A DNA stretch of 64,000 nt from RPQJ01 sp052035645 (GCA_052035645.1 JBPOHK010000017.1:14791-78790), one strand, 5' to 3'; counted from the stretch's first letter, positions 52,748-62,732 are shown. The notes: generated from the sequence alone by a model not told the origin. Program-made: numbers and translations.

Positions 52748-54007
52748 ATGACGTCCCGGTTCGGGAAGCGGATGGCGCGGCCGACGGGCGCGCTCGAACT
52801 GATGAGCGACCTCGGCGAGGCCGTGGCCATGGCGGGCACCCAGCCCGTGCACATGCTCGGCGGCGGCAATCCCGCGCGCATCCCGGCGCTCGAGGCGGCC
52901 TACCGGCGGCGGCTGACGGAGATCGCCGCGAGCGAGGCGGACTTCGGGCGCTTCGCGGCCTCCTACACCGGGCCCAGCGGCGACGTGGGCTTCCGCGCCG
53001 CGGTGGCCGAACTGCTCGAGCGCGAATACGGCTGGCAGGTCACCTCGCACAACGTCGCACTGACGGCCGGCAGCCAGACGGCCTTTTTCGCGCTGTTCAA
53101 CCTGCTCGCCGGCGAGGGCGAGGACGGCGCCGTCTCGCGCATCCTGCTGCCGCTCGCGCCGGAGTACATCGGCTACGCGGACCTCGGCCTCTCGCCCCGC
53201 CAGCTCGTCTCGCGCCGGGCGCGCATCGAGGAGTCCGGCGACGGGTTCTTCAAGTACCGGCCCGATTTCGAGGCGCTCGCCGGCATCGGTCAGGTCGCCG
53301 CGATCTGCGTGTCGCGGCCGACCAACCCCACGGGCAACGTGCTCACGATCGAGGAGCTGCGCCAGCTCGACGCGATGGCGCGCGAGCGCGGCGTGCCGCT
53401 GATCGTCGACGCGGCCTACGGCGTGCCCTTCCCCGGCATCCAGTACGTGCACGACGGGCTGCTCTGGAACGACAACACCATCCTCTGCCTGAGCCTGTCC
53501 AAGCTCGGCCTGCCGGCGACGCGCACGGGCATCGTCGTCGCGCACGAGGAGGTCATCGAGGCGGTCACCGCGTTCAACGCGACCGCCGCACTGGCGCCGG
53601 CGTCGACCGGGCCGGTGCTCGTCGAGCCGCTGCTGCGCAGCGGCGAGCTCAAGGACCTGTGCGCCGCGCAGATCCGGCCCTTCTACCAGGAGCGCTGCGC
53701 CGCCGCGGTCGAGGACCTGCGCCGCGCCTTCGGCTCCACGCCACTGCGCATCCACCAGCCCGAGGGCGCGTTCTTCCTCTGGCTGTGGTTCCCGGGCCTG
53801 CCGATCTCGAGCCACCGGCTGTACCAGCGCCTCAAGCGTCGCGGCGTCTTCGTGCTCTCGGGCCACCACTTCTTCCCGGGGCTCGAGGAGCCGTGGGCTC
53901 ACGCCGACCAGTGCCTGCGCATCAGCTACGCCCAGGCCCGCGAGCACGTGAGCGCCGGCATCGCGGCCATCGCGGAGGAAGTCCGGCGCGCCTTCGAGGA
54001 GGGTTGA
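52748..54007 (+). CDS. avtA: Valine-pyruvate aminotransferase
   Basis: 419 residues from ATG 52748 (ATG 52739 also possible); E. coli AvtA is 417. N-terminus MTSRFGKRMARPTGALELMS and VHMLGGGNPARIPA match AvtA. PLP lysine at about 252 in LSLSKLGLPATRTG, preceded by RPTNPTGNVLTIEEL and IVDAAYGVPFPG. Transfers the amino group of valine to pyruvate, giving alanine and 2-oxoisovalerate. Confidence 0.93.
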   Translation: MTSRFGKRMARPTGALELMSDLGEAVAMAGTQPVHMLGGGNPARIPALEAAYRRRLTEIAASEADFGRFAASYTGPSGDVGFRAAVAELLEREYGWQVTSHNVALTAGSQTAFFALFNLLAGEGEDGAVSRILLPLAPEYIGYADLGLSPRQLVSRRARIEESGDGFFKYRPDFEALAGIGQVAAICVSRPTNPTGNVLTIEELRQLDAMARERGVPLIVDAAYGVPFPGIQYVHDGLLWNDNTILCLSLSKLGLPATRTGIVVAHEEVIEAVTAFNATAALAPASTGPVLVEPLLRSGELKDLCAAQIRPFYQERCAAAVEDLRRAFGSTPLRIHQPEGAFFLWLWFPGLPISSHRLYQRLKRRGVFVLSGHHFFPGLEEPWAHADQCLRISYAQAREHVSAGIAAIAEEVRRAFEEG

Positions 54008-54010
54008 CTC

Positions 54011-54355
54011 GTGTCGAATTCCGGGGCCCCGACCGCACAGCTGGACCTCGCGGACATCCACCGGCTGGGCGCGCCACCGCCCGGCAACCTCGCGGTGCCC
54101 GTGTTCCGGCACGGCACGCTCGAGGTCGAGTGGTACTCGCCCGCCGGTGAGGACCTGCAGCAGCCGCACGACCGCGACGAGGTCTACGTCGTCGCGCGCG
54201 GCACCGCCGTGTTCTGGGACGGCGAGTCGCGCCGCAACGTCGCGCCGGGCACGTTCCTGTTCGTGGCCGCCGGCCGCCCGCACCGCTTCGAGCGCCTCTC
54301 GCCCGAATTCGGCGTGTGGGTGTTTTTCTACGGCCCGGTGGGCGGCGAGGGCTGA
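54011..54355 (+). CDS. Small cupin-domain protein
   Basis: 114 residues from GTG 54011, 3 bp after avtA. Cupin motif 1 reads GEDLQQPHDRDEVYVVARGT and motif 2 PGTFLFVAAGRPHRFERL, with His and Glu ligands for a metal. Single-domain enzyme or sugar-binding protein of unknown substrate. Its last 28 bp overlap the convergent sensor kinase gene. Confidence 0.88.
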   Translation: MSNSGAPTAQLDLADIHRLGAPPPGNLAVPVFRHGTLEVEWYSPAGEDLQQPHDRDEVYVVARGTAVFWDGESRRNVAPGTFLFVAAGRPHRFERLSPEFGVWVFFYGPVGGEG

Positions 54356-56280
54356 ACGCAGTCCGCGGGCTCGGCGCCCGGGTCGCGGTGCAGCGGGAGG
54401 CTGAACGCGAATCGGCTGCCGCGGCCGAGCTCGCTGCTCACCGAGAATTCCCCGCCCATCGCCTCGACGAGCCGGCGCGAGATCGGCAGGCCGAGGCCCG
54501 TGCCGCCGCGCGCGAAACTGCCGGGCGCGTGGCTGCGCCAGAACGGCACGAACAGGCGGTCGAGTTCGTCGGCGGCGATGCCGATGCCCGTGTCCTCGAC
54601 GCAGATGCGGGCGACGCCCCCGTCCACGTCCACCGACACCTGCACGTGGCCGGCGTCCGTGAACTTGGCGGCGTTCGACACCAGGTTGCGCACGATCTGC
54701 CGCACCCGCTTCGGGTCGGCGACCACGACCACGTCCGGATCGCACTGCGGTCCGTGGAACTCGAGGCCCCGTTCGTCGGTGAGCGGCCGCAGCAGCTGGC
54801 ACTGCTCGGCGAGCAGCGGGCGCAGGCGCACCGGCTCGGCCTGGATCGACAGCGTGCCCGCCTCGATCTTGGCGATGTCGAGGATCTCGGTGACGAGTTC
54901 GAGCAGCTGCTGGCCCGACTTCTGGATCATGCCGAGCTGCCGCGTCTGCTCCGGCGTGCATGGCCCGGTCAGGCCCTCGAGCATCAGCGAGCTGAAGCCG
55001 ATGATCGAGTTGAGCGGCGTGCGCAACTCGTGGCTCATCGTCGCGAGGAATTCGCTCTTGGCACGGTTCGCGGCGTCCGAGGTCGCCGCGGCGCTGGCCC
55101 AGGCCTTGAGGTCGGTCGCGTCGAGGCAGACGCCCAGCATGCGCAGCGGATCGCCCTGCTCGTCGTAGAGCGCGTTGCCGAAGGCGCGCAGCCAGTGCAG
55201 CGACCCGTCCGGCCAGCGGATGCGGTACTCGGCGAAGTAGGGCGTGCGCCCGCTCACCGCGCGACTCACCGCGTCCTCGACCTGCGGGAGGTCGTCGGGA
55301 TGGACGGCGGCACGCCAGGCCTCGAAGCTCTGCACGACGCTGCCCGGCTCGACGCCGAACAGCCGCACGAGCTCCGGCGTGCCGAACACCGTGCCGTCGC
55401 GGATGTCCCAGTCCCAGAACCCGGAGTGCGTGACCGACTGCGCGAGCGAAAGCCGCGCCTGCGCCATCTGCAGGCGCTGCTCGCTGGCCTGCAGCGCGAG
55501 GCGGGACTCCGTGCGCTCGGTGATGTCCTCCGAAAAGATCATGATCCCGGCCACCGCGCCGGCCGCATCGCGCCACGGCAGCATCTCCCACCTGAGCCAC
55601 TGCACGCTGCCGTCCTCGCGCACGAAGCTGTCTTCCTCGGCGCGCAGGACCTCCCCCGCCAGGCTCCGGCGGTGCAGCACCTTCCAGCGCTCGGGGACCT
55701 CTGGAAGGATCACGTAGTGCGAACGTCCGACCAGTGGCTGGTCACCGAGGCCGAAGTCCGCCCGCCAGCGACGGCTGACCGCGACGTAGCGCATGTCGCG
55801 ATCCAGCATGGCGATCGACGCCGGGGCGTGCTCGATGAACAGCTGCAGCTGGTTCACGCTCGTGCGCAGCGCGTCCGCGATCGCCTTGCGCGCGTTGATG
55901 TCCTCGATCACGGCGAGGATGCAGTCCGGCGAACCGTCCGCGTGGCGGACGAGCGCGACGGTCACGTTCGCCCACAGCGTCCCGCCATCCTTGCGGAGGT
56001 AGCGCTTCTCGATGGCAAAGGACTCGATCCGGCCGGCGACCAGTTCGCCAAGTTGCGCGGCGCTCGCGGCGAGGTCGTCCGGGTGGGTGATGTCCCGCCA
56101 CGTCCGGCCCAGCAACGCCTCGCGAGAGTAGCCAAGGGTCGCGCAGATCCGGTCATTGACCCGCAGGAGCCGGCCATCGAGGTCCGCGTGCACCATGCCG
56201 ACCGCCGCCTGGTCGAAGGTGGCCACGTAGCGGCGACCCTCCTCGCTGCAATCCTGCGGATGCTGGCCGTGTCTGCCCAC
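54328..56280 (-). CDS. PAS-PAS-PAS sensor histidine kinase
   Basis: 650 residues from GTG 56280; GTG 56328 also possible. Three PAS domains (about 20-135, 145-265 and 285-400; first FDQAAVGMVHADLDGRLLRV, second YVAVSRRWRADFGLGDQPLV, third HSGFWDWDIRDGTVFG). Then HisKA with the phospho-acceptor H417 in MSHELRTPLNSIIGF, N-box RQIVRNLVSNAAKF, G1 VEDTGIGIAADEL and G2 GGTGLGLPISRRL. No transmembrane helix is visible, so it is a soluble kinase. No response regulator is adjacent. Confidence 0.92.
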   Translation of the reverse strand: MGRHGQHPQDCSEEGRRYVATFDQAAVGMVHADLDGRLLRVNDRICATLGYSREALLGRTWRDITHPDDLAASAAQLGELVAGRIESFAIEKRYLRKDGGTLWANVTVALVRHADGSPDCILAVIEDINARKAIADALRTSVNQLQLFIEHAPASIAMLDRDMRYVAVSRRWRADFGLGDQPLVGRSHYVILPEVPERWKVLHRRSLAGEVLRAEEDSFVREDGSVQWLRWEMLPWRDAAGAVAGIMIFSEDITERTESRLALQASEQRLQMAQARLSLAQSVTHSGFWDWDIRDGTVFGTPELVRLFGVEPGSVVQSFEAWRAAVHPDDLPQVEDAVSRAVSGRTPYFAEYRIRWPDGSLHWLRAFGNALYDEQGDPLRMLGVCLDATDLKAWASAAATSDAANRAKSEFLATMSHELRTPLNSIIGFSSLMLEGLTGPCTPEQTRQLGMIQKSGQQLLELVTEILDIAKIEAGTLSIQAEPVRLRPLLAEQCQLLRPLTDERGLEFHGPQCDPDVVVVADPKRVRQIVRNLVSNAAKFTDAGHVQVSVDVDGGVARICVEDTGIGIAADELDRLFVPFWRSHAPGSFARGGTGLGLPISRRLVEAMGGEFSVSSELGRGSRFAFSLPLHRDPGAEPADCVQPSPPTGP

Positions 56281-56419
56281 GTCGATTGGTCCGTCGCTCC
56301 CGGGCGGCCGTTGAAGTGCGGGATTCACCCGCGGAATTGTCCCGGGATCGACGCTAGGCCGACCCCCGGATCCGTTCAATCCGGGACTATCTCGGGGTGG
56401 GGGCGTCCGGGGCCGTCTG

Positions 56420-59400
56420 TCAGCGAACGCCGTCAACCGTCGGCCGGCCTCGCTCGGCCAGGAAATCGGCCAGCACCCGGGCCGTGTGGGATCCCTTGCG
56501 GGCCCGGGCCACCGTCTCCGGCGCTCCTTTCGCCACGATCCGCCCGCCGCCCGCACCGCCCTCCGGCCCGAGGTCGATCAGCCAGTCCGCCTCGGCGATC
56601 ACGTCGAGGTTGTGCTCGATCACGACGACCGTGTTGCCGGCGTCGACCAGGCGGTGCAGCACCCGGATCAGCTTCTCGACGTCGGCCATGTGCAGGCCGA
56701 CGGTCGGTTCGTCGAGGACGTAGAGCGTGTGCTTCGACTCGACCGGACGCGCGTCCGCCGTCTTGCGCGGCAACGTCGCTTTCGCCGGCCGCAGCCGCGC
56801 GAGTTCCGTCACCAGCTTGATGCGCAGCGCCTCGCCGCCCGACAGTGTCGGGCTCTGCTGACCGAGCGTGAGGTAGCCGAGGCCGACGTCCTGCAGCAGC
56901 CGCAACGCGTGGTGGATGCGCGGGTGCGCCGCGAAGAACTCCACCGCGTCGTCGACACTCATCGCCAGCACGTCGCCGATGCTGCGGCCGCGAAAGGCGA
57001 TCGAGAGCGTCTCGGCATTGAAGCGGCGGCCGTTGCAGACGTCGCAGGTCACCTTCACGTCCGGCAGGAAGCTCATCTCGATGGTCTGCAGACCCTGCCC
57101 CTCGCAGCCCTCGCAGCGACCGCCGGCCGTATTGAACGAGAATCGGCTCGGCGTGTAGCCGCGCACGCGCGCGTCGGTGACCCCCGCGTACAGCTTGCGG
57201 ATGTCGTCCCAGAACCCGACGTAGGTCGCGGGGCAGGAGCGCGGTGTCTTGCCGATCGGCGTCTGGTCCACCTCCAGCACGCGCCCGATGCGCTCCCAGC
57301 CGGCGATGTCCTCGCAGCCCACGAACGGCGGCAGGCGCCCGCGGCCGCGCTTCCCGGCGAGGCGCGCGTGCAGGTTGGCGTACAGGACGTCGCGCGCGAG
57401 CGTGGACTTGCCGGAGCCCGACACGCCCGTCACCACGGTCAGCCGCCCGAGCGGGATGCGCGCGTCGACCTTGCGCAGGTTGTGCAGGGTCGCCCGGCGA
57501 ACCTCGAGCGCGGGCTCGCGCGCCGCGACCGGCCGCCGCTCCACCAGCGGGTGGCGCAGCGGCTCGGCGAGGAAGCGGCCCGTGAGCGACTGCGGCGAGG
57601 CCACGAGGTCGTCGATCGTGCCCGCCCCCACGACGTGACCGCCCCGCGTGCCGGCGCCGGGACCGAGGTCGATGACGTGGTCGGCGCGGCGGATCGTGTC
57701 CTCGTCGTGCTCGACCACGAGCAGCGTGTTGCCCTTGCGGCCCAGCTGCCCGAGCGCGTCGAGCAGCACGCGGTTGTCGCGCGGGTGCAGGCCGATCGTC
57801 GGCTCGTCGAGGACGTAGCAGACGCCGCGCAGGTTCGAGCCGAGCTGCGAGGCGAGGCGGATGCGCTGCGCCTCGCCGCCCGAGAGCGTCGGCGCGGCCC
57901 GGTCGAGCGAGATGTAGCCGAGCCCCGTGTCGCGCAGGAAGGCCAGGCGCGAGCGGATCTCCGCGCCGAGGTCGCGCGCGATCTCCGCCTCGCGGCCCTT
58001 CAGCCGCAGGTCGCGGAAGAACGCGTGGGCGTCGTCCACCGGCAGCGCGGCCAGCTCGGCGATCGAGCGGTCCTTGAACGTCACGTTCAGCGCCACCGGG
58101 TTGAGGCGCCGGCCGTCACAGGCCGTGCACGCGGAGGCCTCGCCGTCGAACCACTCGTTCCACCAGATCTCCTCGCCGCTTTGTTCGGCGTCGAAGCCCT
58201 GGATGCGCACGCCGGTGCCGAAGCACTTCTCGCACCAGCCGTGCCTGGAGTTGTACGAGAACAGGCGCGGGTCGGGCTCCGCGAAGCTGCGGCCGCAGGA
58301 CGGGCAGGCGCGCCGCGTCGAAAAGATGTGCAGCTTGCCGCGATCGAGCACGTGCGCCACGCCCTTGCCGAAGTCGACCGCCTTCTGCAGCGCCTCGCGC
58401 AGGGCCCGCTCCTCGCGCGCAGAGACCGTGACTTCGCCCACCGGCAGCTCGAGCGTGTGCTCCCTGAAGCGGTCGAGCCGCGGCCACTTCGCCGTCGGCA
58501 GCTTCTGGCCGTCGACGCGGATGTGCGGGTAGCCCCGCGCCAGCGCCCACCGGGCGAGATCGGTGTAATAGCCCTTGCGCGCGACGACGAGCGGGGCCAG
58601 CACCTCGATGCGACGGCCCCGGCTGTCGCGCAGCAGGCGCGCCGCGATGGCGTCGAGCGACTGCGGTTCGATCGCGTCGCCGCAGTCCGGGCAGTGCTGC
58701 ACGCCGAGCTTCACGTACAGCAGGCGCAGGAAGTGGTGCACCTCGGTCAGCGTGCCGACCGTGCTCTTGCGCCCGCCGCGACTGGTGCGCTGCTCGATCG
58801 CGACGGTGGGCGGGATGCCGAAGATCGCGTCCACGTCGGGCCGGGCCGCCGGCTGGACGAACTGCCGCGCGTAGGCGTTCAGCGATTCGAGGTAGCGGCG
58901 CTGGCCCTCCGCGAACACGATGTCGAACGCGAGGGTGGACTTGCCCGAACCCGACACGCCCGTGACGACCGTCATGCCGTGGCGCGGGATGGTGACGTCG
59001 ACGTCGCGCAGGTTGTGCTCGCGAGCCTTGTGCACGACGATCGAGTCGCGCGCGCGGTCCTCGACCCGGGCGGGAGCCACCCGGGCCGGCAGCGCGGCGC
59101 GGCCTGCGGCGATCACCGCCTGGCGCTCGCGCTCGTAGTCGGCCAGCGCGCGGCCGGTGTGCGACTCGGCGCAGGCCATCACCTCCTCCGGCGTCCCGGC
59201 CGCCACCAGTCGTCCGCCCGCCTCGCCGCCTTCCGGGCCGAGGTCGACGATCCAGTCGGCGGCGCGGATCACGTCGAGGTTGTGCTCGATCACCACCAGC
59301 GAGTGTCCCGCGTCCAGCAGGCGCCTGAACGCGCCGAGCAGCCTGGCCACGTCGTCGAAGTGCAGTCCCGTCGTCGGCTCGTCGAACAGGAAGAGCTTAT

Positions 59401-61981
59401 TGGGGACACTCACGCTTTTTTCAGGCGAAAAATTCGTGAGTGTCCCCGATTTTCCGGATTTCGCGCTGGCGACGAGGTGGCCGGCGAGCTTGAGGAGCTG
59501 CGCCTCGCCGCCGGAAAGCCTCGGAACGGGCTGGCCCAGCCGGAGGTAGTCGAGCCCGACGGCGACCAGCGGCTCGAGGCAGGCGAGCACCTCGCGGTCG
59601 TCGGCGAACCAGGCCGCCGCCTCGCTCACCGTCATCTCGAGGACGTCGGCGATGCTGCGCGCCGGGCCGTCGCCGCGCGCCATCTTCACGTCGAGAATCT
59701 CGGGCCGGTAGCGCCGGCCGTCGCAGTCCGGACAGCGCAGGTACACGTCGGAGAGGAACTGCATCTCGACGTGCTCGAAGCCGTTGCCGCCGCAGGTCGG
59801 GCAGCGCCCGTTCCCCGAGTTGAAGCTGAACGTCCCGACCGTGTAGCCGCGCTCGATCGACACCGCCTCGGCGGCGAAGCGCTTGCGGATCGCGTCGAAC
59901 GCGCCGACGTAGCTCGCCGGGTTCGAGCGCGTCGTGCGTCCGATCGGCGTCTGGTCGACCATCACGACCTCGCCCACGTGCTCCGCGCCGTGCAGCGCAC
60001 GATGCGCCCCGGGGGTCTCGGTCGGCTTGCCGCGCGCGCGCAGCAGCGCCGGGTACAGCACGTCCTGCACCAGCGTGGACTTGCCGGAGCCGGACACGCC
60101 CGTGACGCACACCAGCCGGTGCAGCGGGATCGAGACGTCGAGGTCGCGCAGGTTGTGCTCGCACGCGCCCTCGATCGCCAGCCGGGGCTCGCCGGGTCGC
60201 GGCGGCCCCCGCCGGCCCGCGGCCGCCACCGCGTCGCGCCGGCCCGACAGGTACTGCGCCGTGAGCGTGTCGGCCCGCGCGGCGAGTTCGGCCGGCGAGC
60301 CCTCGAAGACGATGCGTCCGCCGTGCTCGCCCGGTCCCGGGCCGAGATCGAGGATGCGGTCGGCCGTCAGCATGATCTGCGGATCGTGCTCGACCACGAG
60401 CAGCGAGTTGCCGTTGTCGCGCAGGCGGTGCATCACCTCGATCACGCGCCGCATGTCGCGCGGATGCAGGCCGATCGACGGCTCGTCGAGCACGAACAGG
60501 GTGTTCACGAGCGACGTGCCGAGCGCGGTCGTCAGGTTGATGCGCTGCACCTCGCCGCCCGACAGCGTGCGCGACTGGCGGTCGAGCGTGAGGTAGCCGA
60601 GGCCGACCCGCACGAGGAAGTCGAGGCGCGAGCGGATCTCGCCGAGCAGCAGGTCGGCCGCCTCGTCGAGCGGCGCCGGCAGCGCCAGCGCGGCGAAGGC
60701 GTCGCGGCAGCGCTCGATCGGCAGCAGCATGGTCTCGTGCACGTTGAGTCCGCGCGGCTCGCCCGGCACCTCGAGGCGCCAAAGCAGCGCCTCCTCCCTC
60801 AGGCGCGCGCCGTCGCACTGCGGGCACGCGGTGTAGCTGCGGTACTTCGACAGCAGCACGCGGATGTGCATCTTGTAGCTCTTGGTCTCGAGCCACTGGA
60901 AGAAGCGCTTCGCGCCGTACCAGACCTTCTTCTCGAACGGGCCCTCGCCGTCGATCACCCAGCGGCGCTGCTCGTCGGTGAGCTCCCGCCAAGGCGTGTC
61001 GAGCGGCACGCCGCGCTTCTTCGCGTACTTGACGAGGTCGTCCTGGCACTCGCGGTACGACTCCGTCTGCCACGGCCGGATCGCGCCGCCGCGCAGGGTC
61101 TTGCCGGTGTCGGGCACGACGAGGCCGTAGTCCACGCCGATCACGCGGCCGAAGCCGCGGCAGGTCTCGCAGGCGCCGAGCGGCGAGTTGAACGAGAAGA
61201 GACTCGGGGTCGGCTCGCGGTAGTGGATGTCGCAGTCGGCGCAGTGCAGGTCCGAGGAATAGCGCAGGACCGCCGCCTCGCCGTCGGCCGACAGGGCGTG
61301 CACGGCCACCCGGCCCCGGCCGACCCGCAGGCCGGTCTCGAGCGCCTCGAGGGTCCGCGAGCGGTCCGCCCCGGCGAGCCGGAAGCGGTCCAGGACCATC
61401 TCGAGCTGCGTCGGCGTGCGGGCGTGCACCCTCGTGTAGCCCTGCTGCTCGAGCAGGCCGAGCACTTCCTGCTCGCTGAAGTTCTTCGGCACCGCGACCG
61501 GGAAGGTCACGACCAGCCGCGGGTCCCCGAGCGGCGCCAGCCGCTCACTCAGGGAGGCGAGGATCGACTCGGGCGTGTCGCGGCGGACCGGCCGGCCGCA
61601 GCCGCGGCAGTGCAGCCGCGCGACCCGGGCGAACAGCAGCTTCAGGTGGTCGTTCAGCTCCGTCATCGTCCCGACGGTGGAGCGCGAGGTCCGCACCGGG
61701 TTGGTCTGGTCGATGGCGATCGCCGGCGGGATGCCCTCGACCCGGTCCACGCGGGGCTTGTCCATCCGGTCGAGGAACTGGCGCGCATAGGGCGAGAACG
61801 TCTCGACGTAGCGCCGCTGGCCCTCTGCGTAGACCGTATCGAAGACGAGTGACGACTTGCCGGACCCGGACACGCCGGTGACCACCACCAGCTCGCCGAG
61901 CGGGAGGTCGAGATCGAGGCCGCGCAGGTTGTTCTGCCGGGCCCCGCGGACGCGGATGCAGTCTTGGCCGGAATGGGTCAT
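56420..61981 (-). CDS. uvrA: Double-length UvrA-family excinuclease subunit
   Basis: 1853 residues, about twice the normal UvrA size. The protein is two UvrA-like halves in tandem, giving four ABC ATPase sites. Walker A GVSGSGKS occurs at about 36, 625, 1005 and 1516. Four LSGGE signature motifs and four DEPT/DEPS-type Walker B boxes (LFVLDEPSIGLHPRD, LFLFDEPTTGLHFDD, CYVLDEPTIGLHPRD, LYVLDEPTVGLHMAD) are intact. UvrA zinc fingers CPTCGGNGFEHVEM and CEGCEGQGLQTIEM are present. An in-frame palindromic insert sits in the second ATPase, about residues 845-860. Role: DNA damage recognition in nucleotide excision repair or a related function. A normal single-length UvrA may be elsewhere. Confidence 0.9.
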   Translation of the reverse strand: MTHSGQDCIRVRGARQNNLRGLDLDLPLGELVVVTGVSGSGKSSLVFDTVYAEGQRRYVETFSPYARQFLDRMDKPRVDRVEGIPPAIAIDQTNPVRTSRSTVGTMTELNDHLKLLFARVARLHCRGCGRPVRRDTPESILASLSERLAPLGDPRLVVTFPVAVPKNFSEQEVLGLLEQQGYTRVHARTPTQLEMVLDRFRLAGADRSRTLEALETGLRVGRGRVAVHALSADGEAAVLRYSSDLHCADCDIHYREPTPSLFSFNSPLGACETCRGFGRVIGVDYGLVVPDTGKTLRGGAIRPWQTESYRECQDDLVKYAKKRGVPLDTPWRELTDEQRRWVIDGEGPFEKKVWYGAKRFFQWLETKSYKMHIRVLLSKYRSYTACPQCDGARLREEALLWRLEVPGEPRGLNVHETMLLPIERCRDAFAALALPAPLDEAADLLLGEIRSRLDFLVRVGLGYLTLDRQSRTLSGGEVQRINLTTALGTSLVNTLFVLDEPSIGLHPRDMRRVIEVMHRLRDNGNSLLVVEHDPQIMLTADRILDLGPGPGEHGGRIVFEGSPAELAARADTLTAQYLSGRRDAVAAAGRRGPPRPGEPRLAIEGACEHNLRDLDVSIPLHRLVCVTGVSGSGKSTLVQDVLYPALLRARGKPTETPGAHRALHGAEHVGEVVMVDQTPIGRTTRSNPASYVGAFDAIRKRFAAEAVSIERGYTVGTFSFNSGNGRCPTCGGNGFEHVEMQFLSDVYLRCPDCDGRRYRPEILDVKMARGDGPARSIADVLEMTVSEAAAWFADDREVLACLEPLVAVGLDYLRLGQPVPRLSGGEAQLLKLAGHLVASAKSGKSGTLTNFSPEKSVSVPNKLFLFDEPTTGLHFDDVARLLGAFRRLLDAGHSLVVIEHNLDVIRAADWIVDLGPEGGEAGGRLVAAGTPEEVMACAESHTGRALADYERERQAVIAAGRAALPARVAPARVEDRARDSIVVHKAREHNLRDVDVTIPRHGMTVVTGVSGSGKSTLAFDIVFAEGQRRYLESLNAYARQFVQPAARPDVDAIFGIPPTVAIEQRTSRGGRKSTVGTLTEVHHFLRLLYVKLGVQHCPDCGDAIEPQSLDAIAARLLRDSRGRRIEVLAPLVVARKGYYTDLARWALARGYPHIRVDGQKLPTAKWPRLDRFREHTLELPVGEVTVSAREERALREALQKAVDFGKGVAHVLDRGKLHIFSTRRACPSCGRSFAEPDPRLFSYNSRHGWCEKCFGTGVRIQGFDAEQSGEEIWWNEWFDGEASACTACDGRRLNPVALNVTFKDRSIAELAALPVDDAHAFFRDLRLKGREAEIARDLGAEIRSRLAFLRDTGLGYISLDRAAPTLSGGEAQRIRLASQLGSNLRGVCYVLDEPTIGLHPRDNRVLLDALGQLGRKGNTLLVVEHDEDTIRRADHVIDLGPGAGTRGGHVVGAGTIDDLVASPQSLTGRFLAEPLRHPLVERRPVAAREPALEVRRATLHNLRKVDARIPLGRLTVVTGVSGSGKSTLARDVLYANLHARLAGKRGRGRLPPFVGCEDIAGWERIGRVLEVDQTPIGKTPRSCPATYVGFWDDIRKLYAGVTDARVRGYTPSRFSFNTAGGRCEGCEGQGLQTIEMSFLPDVKVTCDVCNGRRFNAETLSIAFRGRSIGDVLAMSVDDAVEFFAAHPRIHHALRLLQDVGLGYLTLGQQSPTLSGGEALRIKLVTELARLRPAKATLPRKTADARPVESKHTLYVLDEPTVGLHMADVEKLIRVLHRLVDAGNTVVVIEHNLDVIAEADWLIDLGPEGGAGGGRIVAKGAPETVARARKGSHTARVLADFLAERGRPTVDGVR
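59402..59447. repeat. GGGGACA-type palindromic repeat inside uvrA
   Basis: Perfect 13-bp arms GGGGACACTCACG and CGTGAGTGTCCCC around a 20-bp A/T-rich core. It keeps the uvrA frame open and is translated as part of KSGTLTNFSPEKSVSVPNK. Shares the outer GGGGACA-T-TCAC pattern with the intergenic copy at 46439-46488. Confidence 0.88.
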
Positions 61982-62087
61982 GGTCGGGGGCCCGGGCGGG
62001 TAACGCCCGGAAACGTCAAGCTACCACGTTCGGGCGGGATCGCGGATACTTCGCCCTACAACGATTTCGAGATTCCCGGGGACACGT

Positions 62088-62729
62088 ATGCGGTTCTTCT
62101 CGGCCCTGATGCCGCGCGAAGGGCGATTCTTCGCCCTGTTCAACCGTCACGCCCAGCTGATCGTCGACGGGGGCGACGCGGTCGTGAAGCTGGTGGGGAA
62201 CTACGCGGACGGCGCGCAGCGCAGCGCGCTGATCCACCAGATCGGCGAGATCGAGCGCAGCGCCGACAAGGTCACCTACGAGACGGTCTCGCTGCTGCAC
62301 GCGACGTTCATCACGCCCTTCGACCGGATGGACATCCACCGCCTGATCTCCGGCATGGACGACATCCTCGACCTGATGCAGGACGCGGCCGAGTCCATGC
62401 AGCTGTTCGACATCCAGACGCTGCCCCCGGAGTCGGAGCGCATGGCTGCGCTGCTCGCGCAGTGCTGCCGCAAGGTCCAGGAAGCCGTCGGACTGCTCAA
62501 CAACATGGACAACGCACCGCGCGCGCTCGAACTGTGCCAGGAGATCGACGTGCTCGAGAGCGACGCCGACAAGGCCTCGCGCGACGGCATCTCGAAGCTG
62601 TTCCGCGAGCAGCAGGACGTGCGCGAGCTGATCAAGCACAAGAACGTCTACGAGTACCTCGAGAACGCCATCGACAAGTGCCAGGACGTCGCGAACGTGA
62701 TCGAGTCGGTGGTCGTGGAGAACGTCTGA
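62088..62729 (+). CDS. DUF47 (PhoU-like) phosphate-transport partner
   Basis: 213 residues. Helical DUF47 fold: FFSALMPREGRFFALFNRHA, KLVGNYADGAQRSALIHQIG, THEI-like VTYETVSLLHATFITPFDRM and DIHRLISGMDDILDLMQDAA. PhoU-related proteins regulate Pi import. It is 3 bp before the phosphate permease gene, the usual pairing. Confidence 0.94.
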   Translation: MRFFSALMPREGRFFALFNRHAQLIVDGGDAVVKLVGNYADGAQRSALIHQIGEIERSADKVTYETVSLLHATFITPFDRMDIHRLISGMDDILDLMQDAAESMQLFDIQTLPPESERMAALLAQCCRKVQEAVGLLNNMDNAPRALELCQEIDVLESDADKASRDGISKLFREQQDVRELIKHKNVYEYLENAIDKCQDVANVIESVVVENV

Positions 62730-62732
62730 GCC

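Noticed and set aside
56486..61852. 1788-codon open frame on the plus strand opposite uvrA
   Set aside because: Arg/Val/Leu/Ala-rich shadow of a long conserved minus-strand gene; no domain recognisable.
61982..62087. LexA (SOS) box upstream of uvrA
   Set aside because: No CTGT-N8-ACAG-type site was found. A CCGGGCG/CGCCCGG dyad is present at 61992-62010 but does not match a LexA site.
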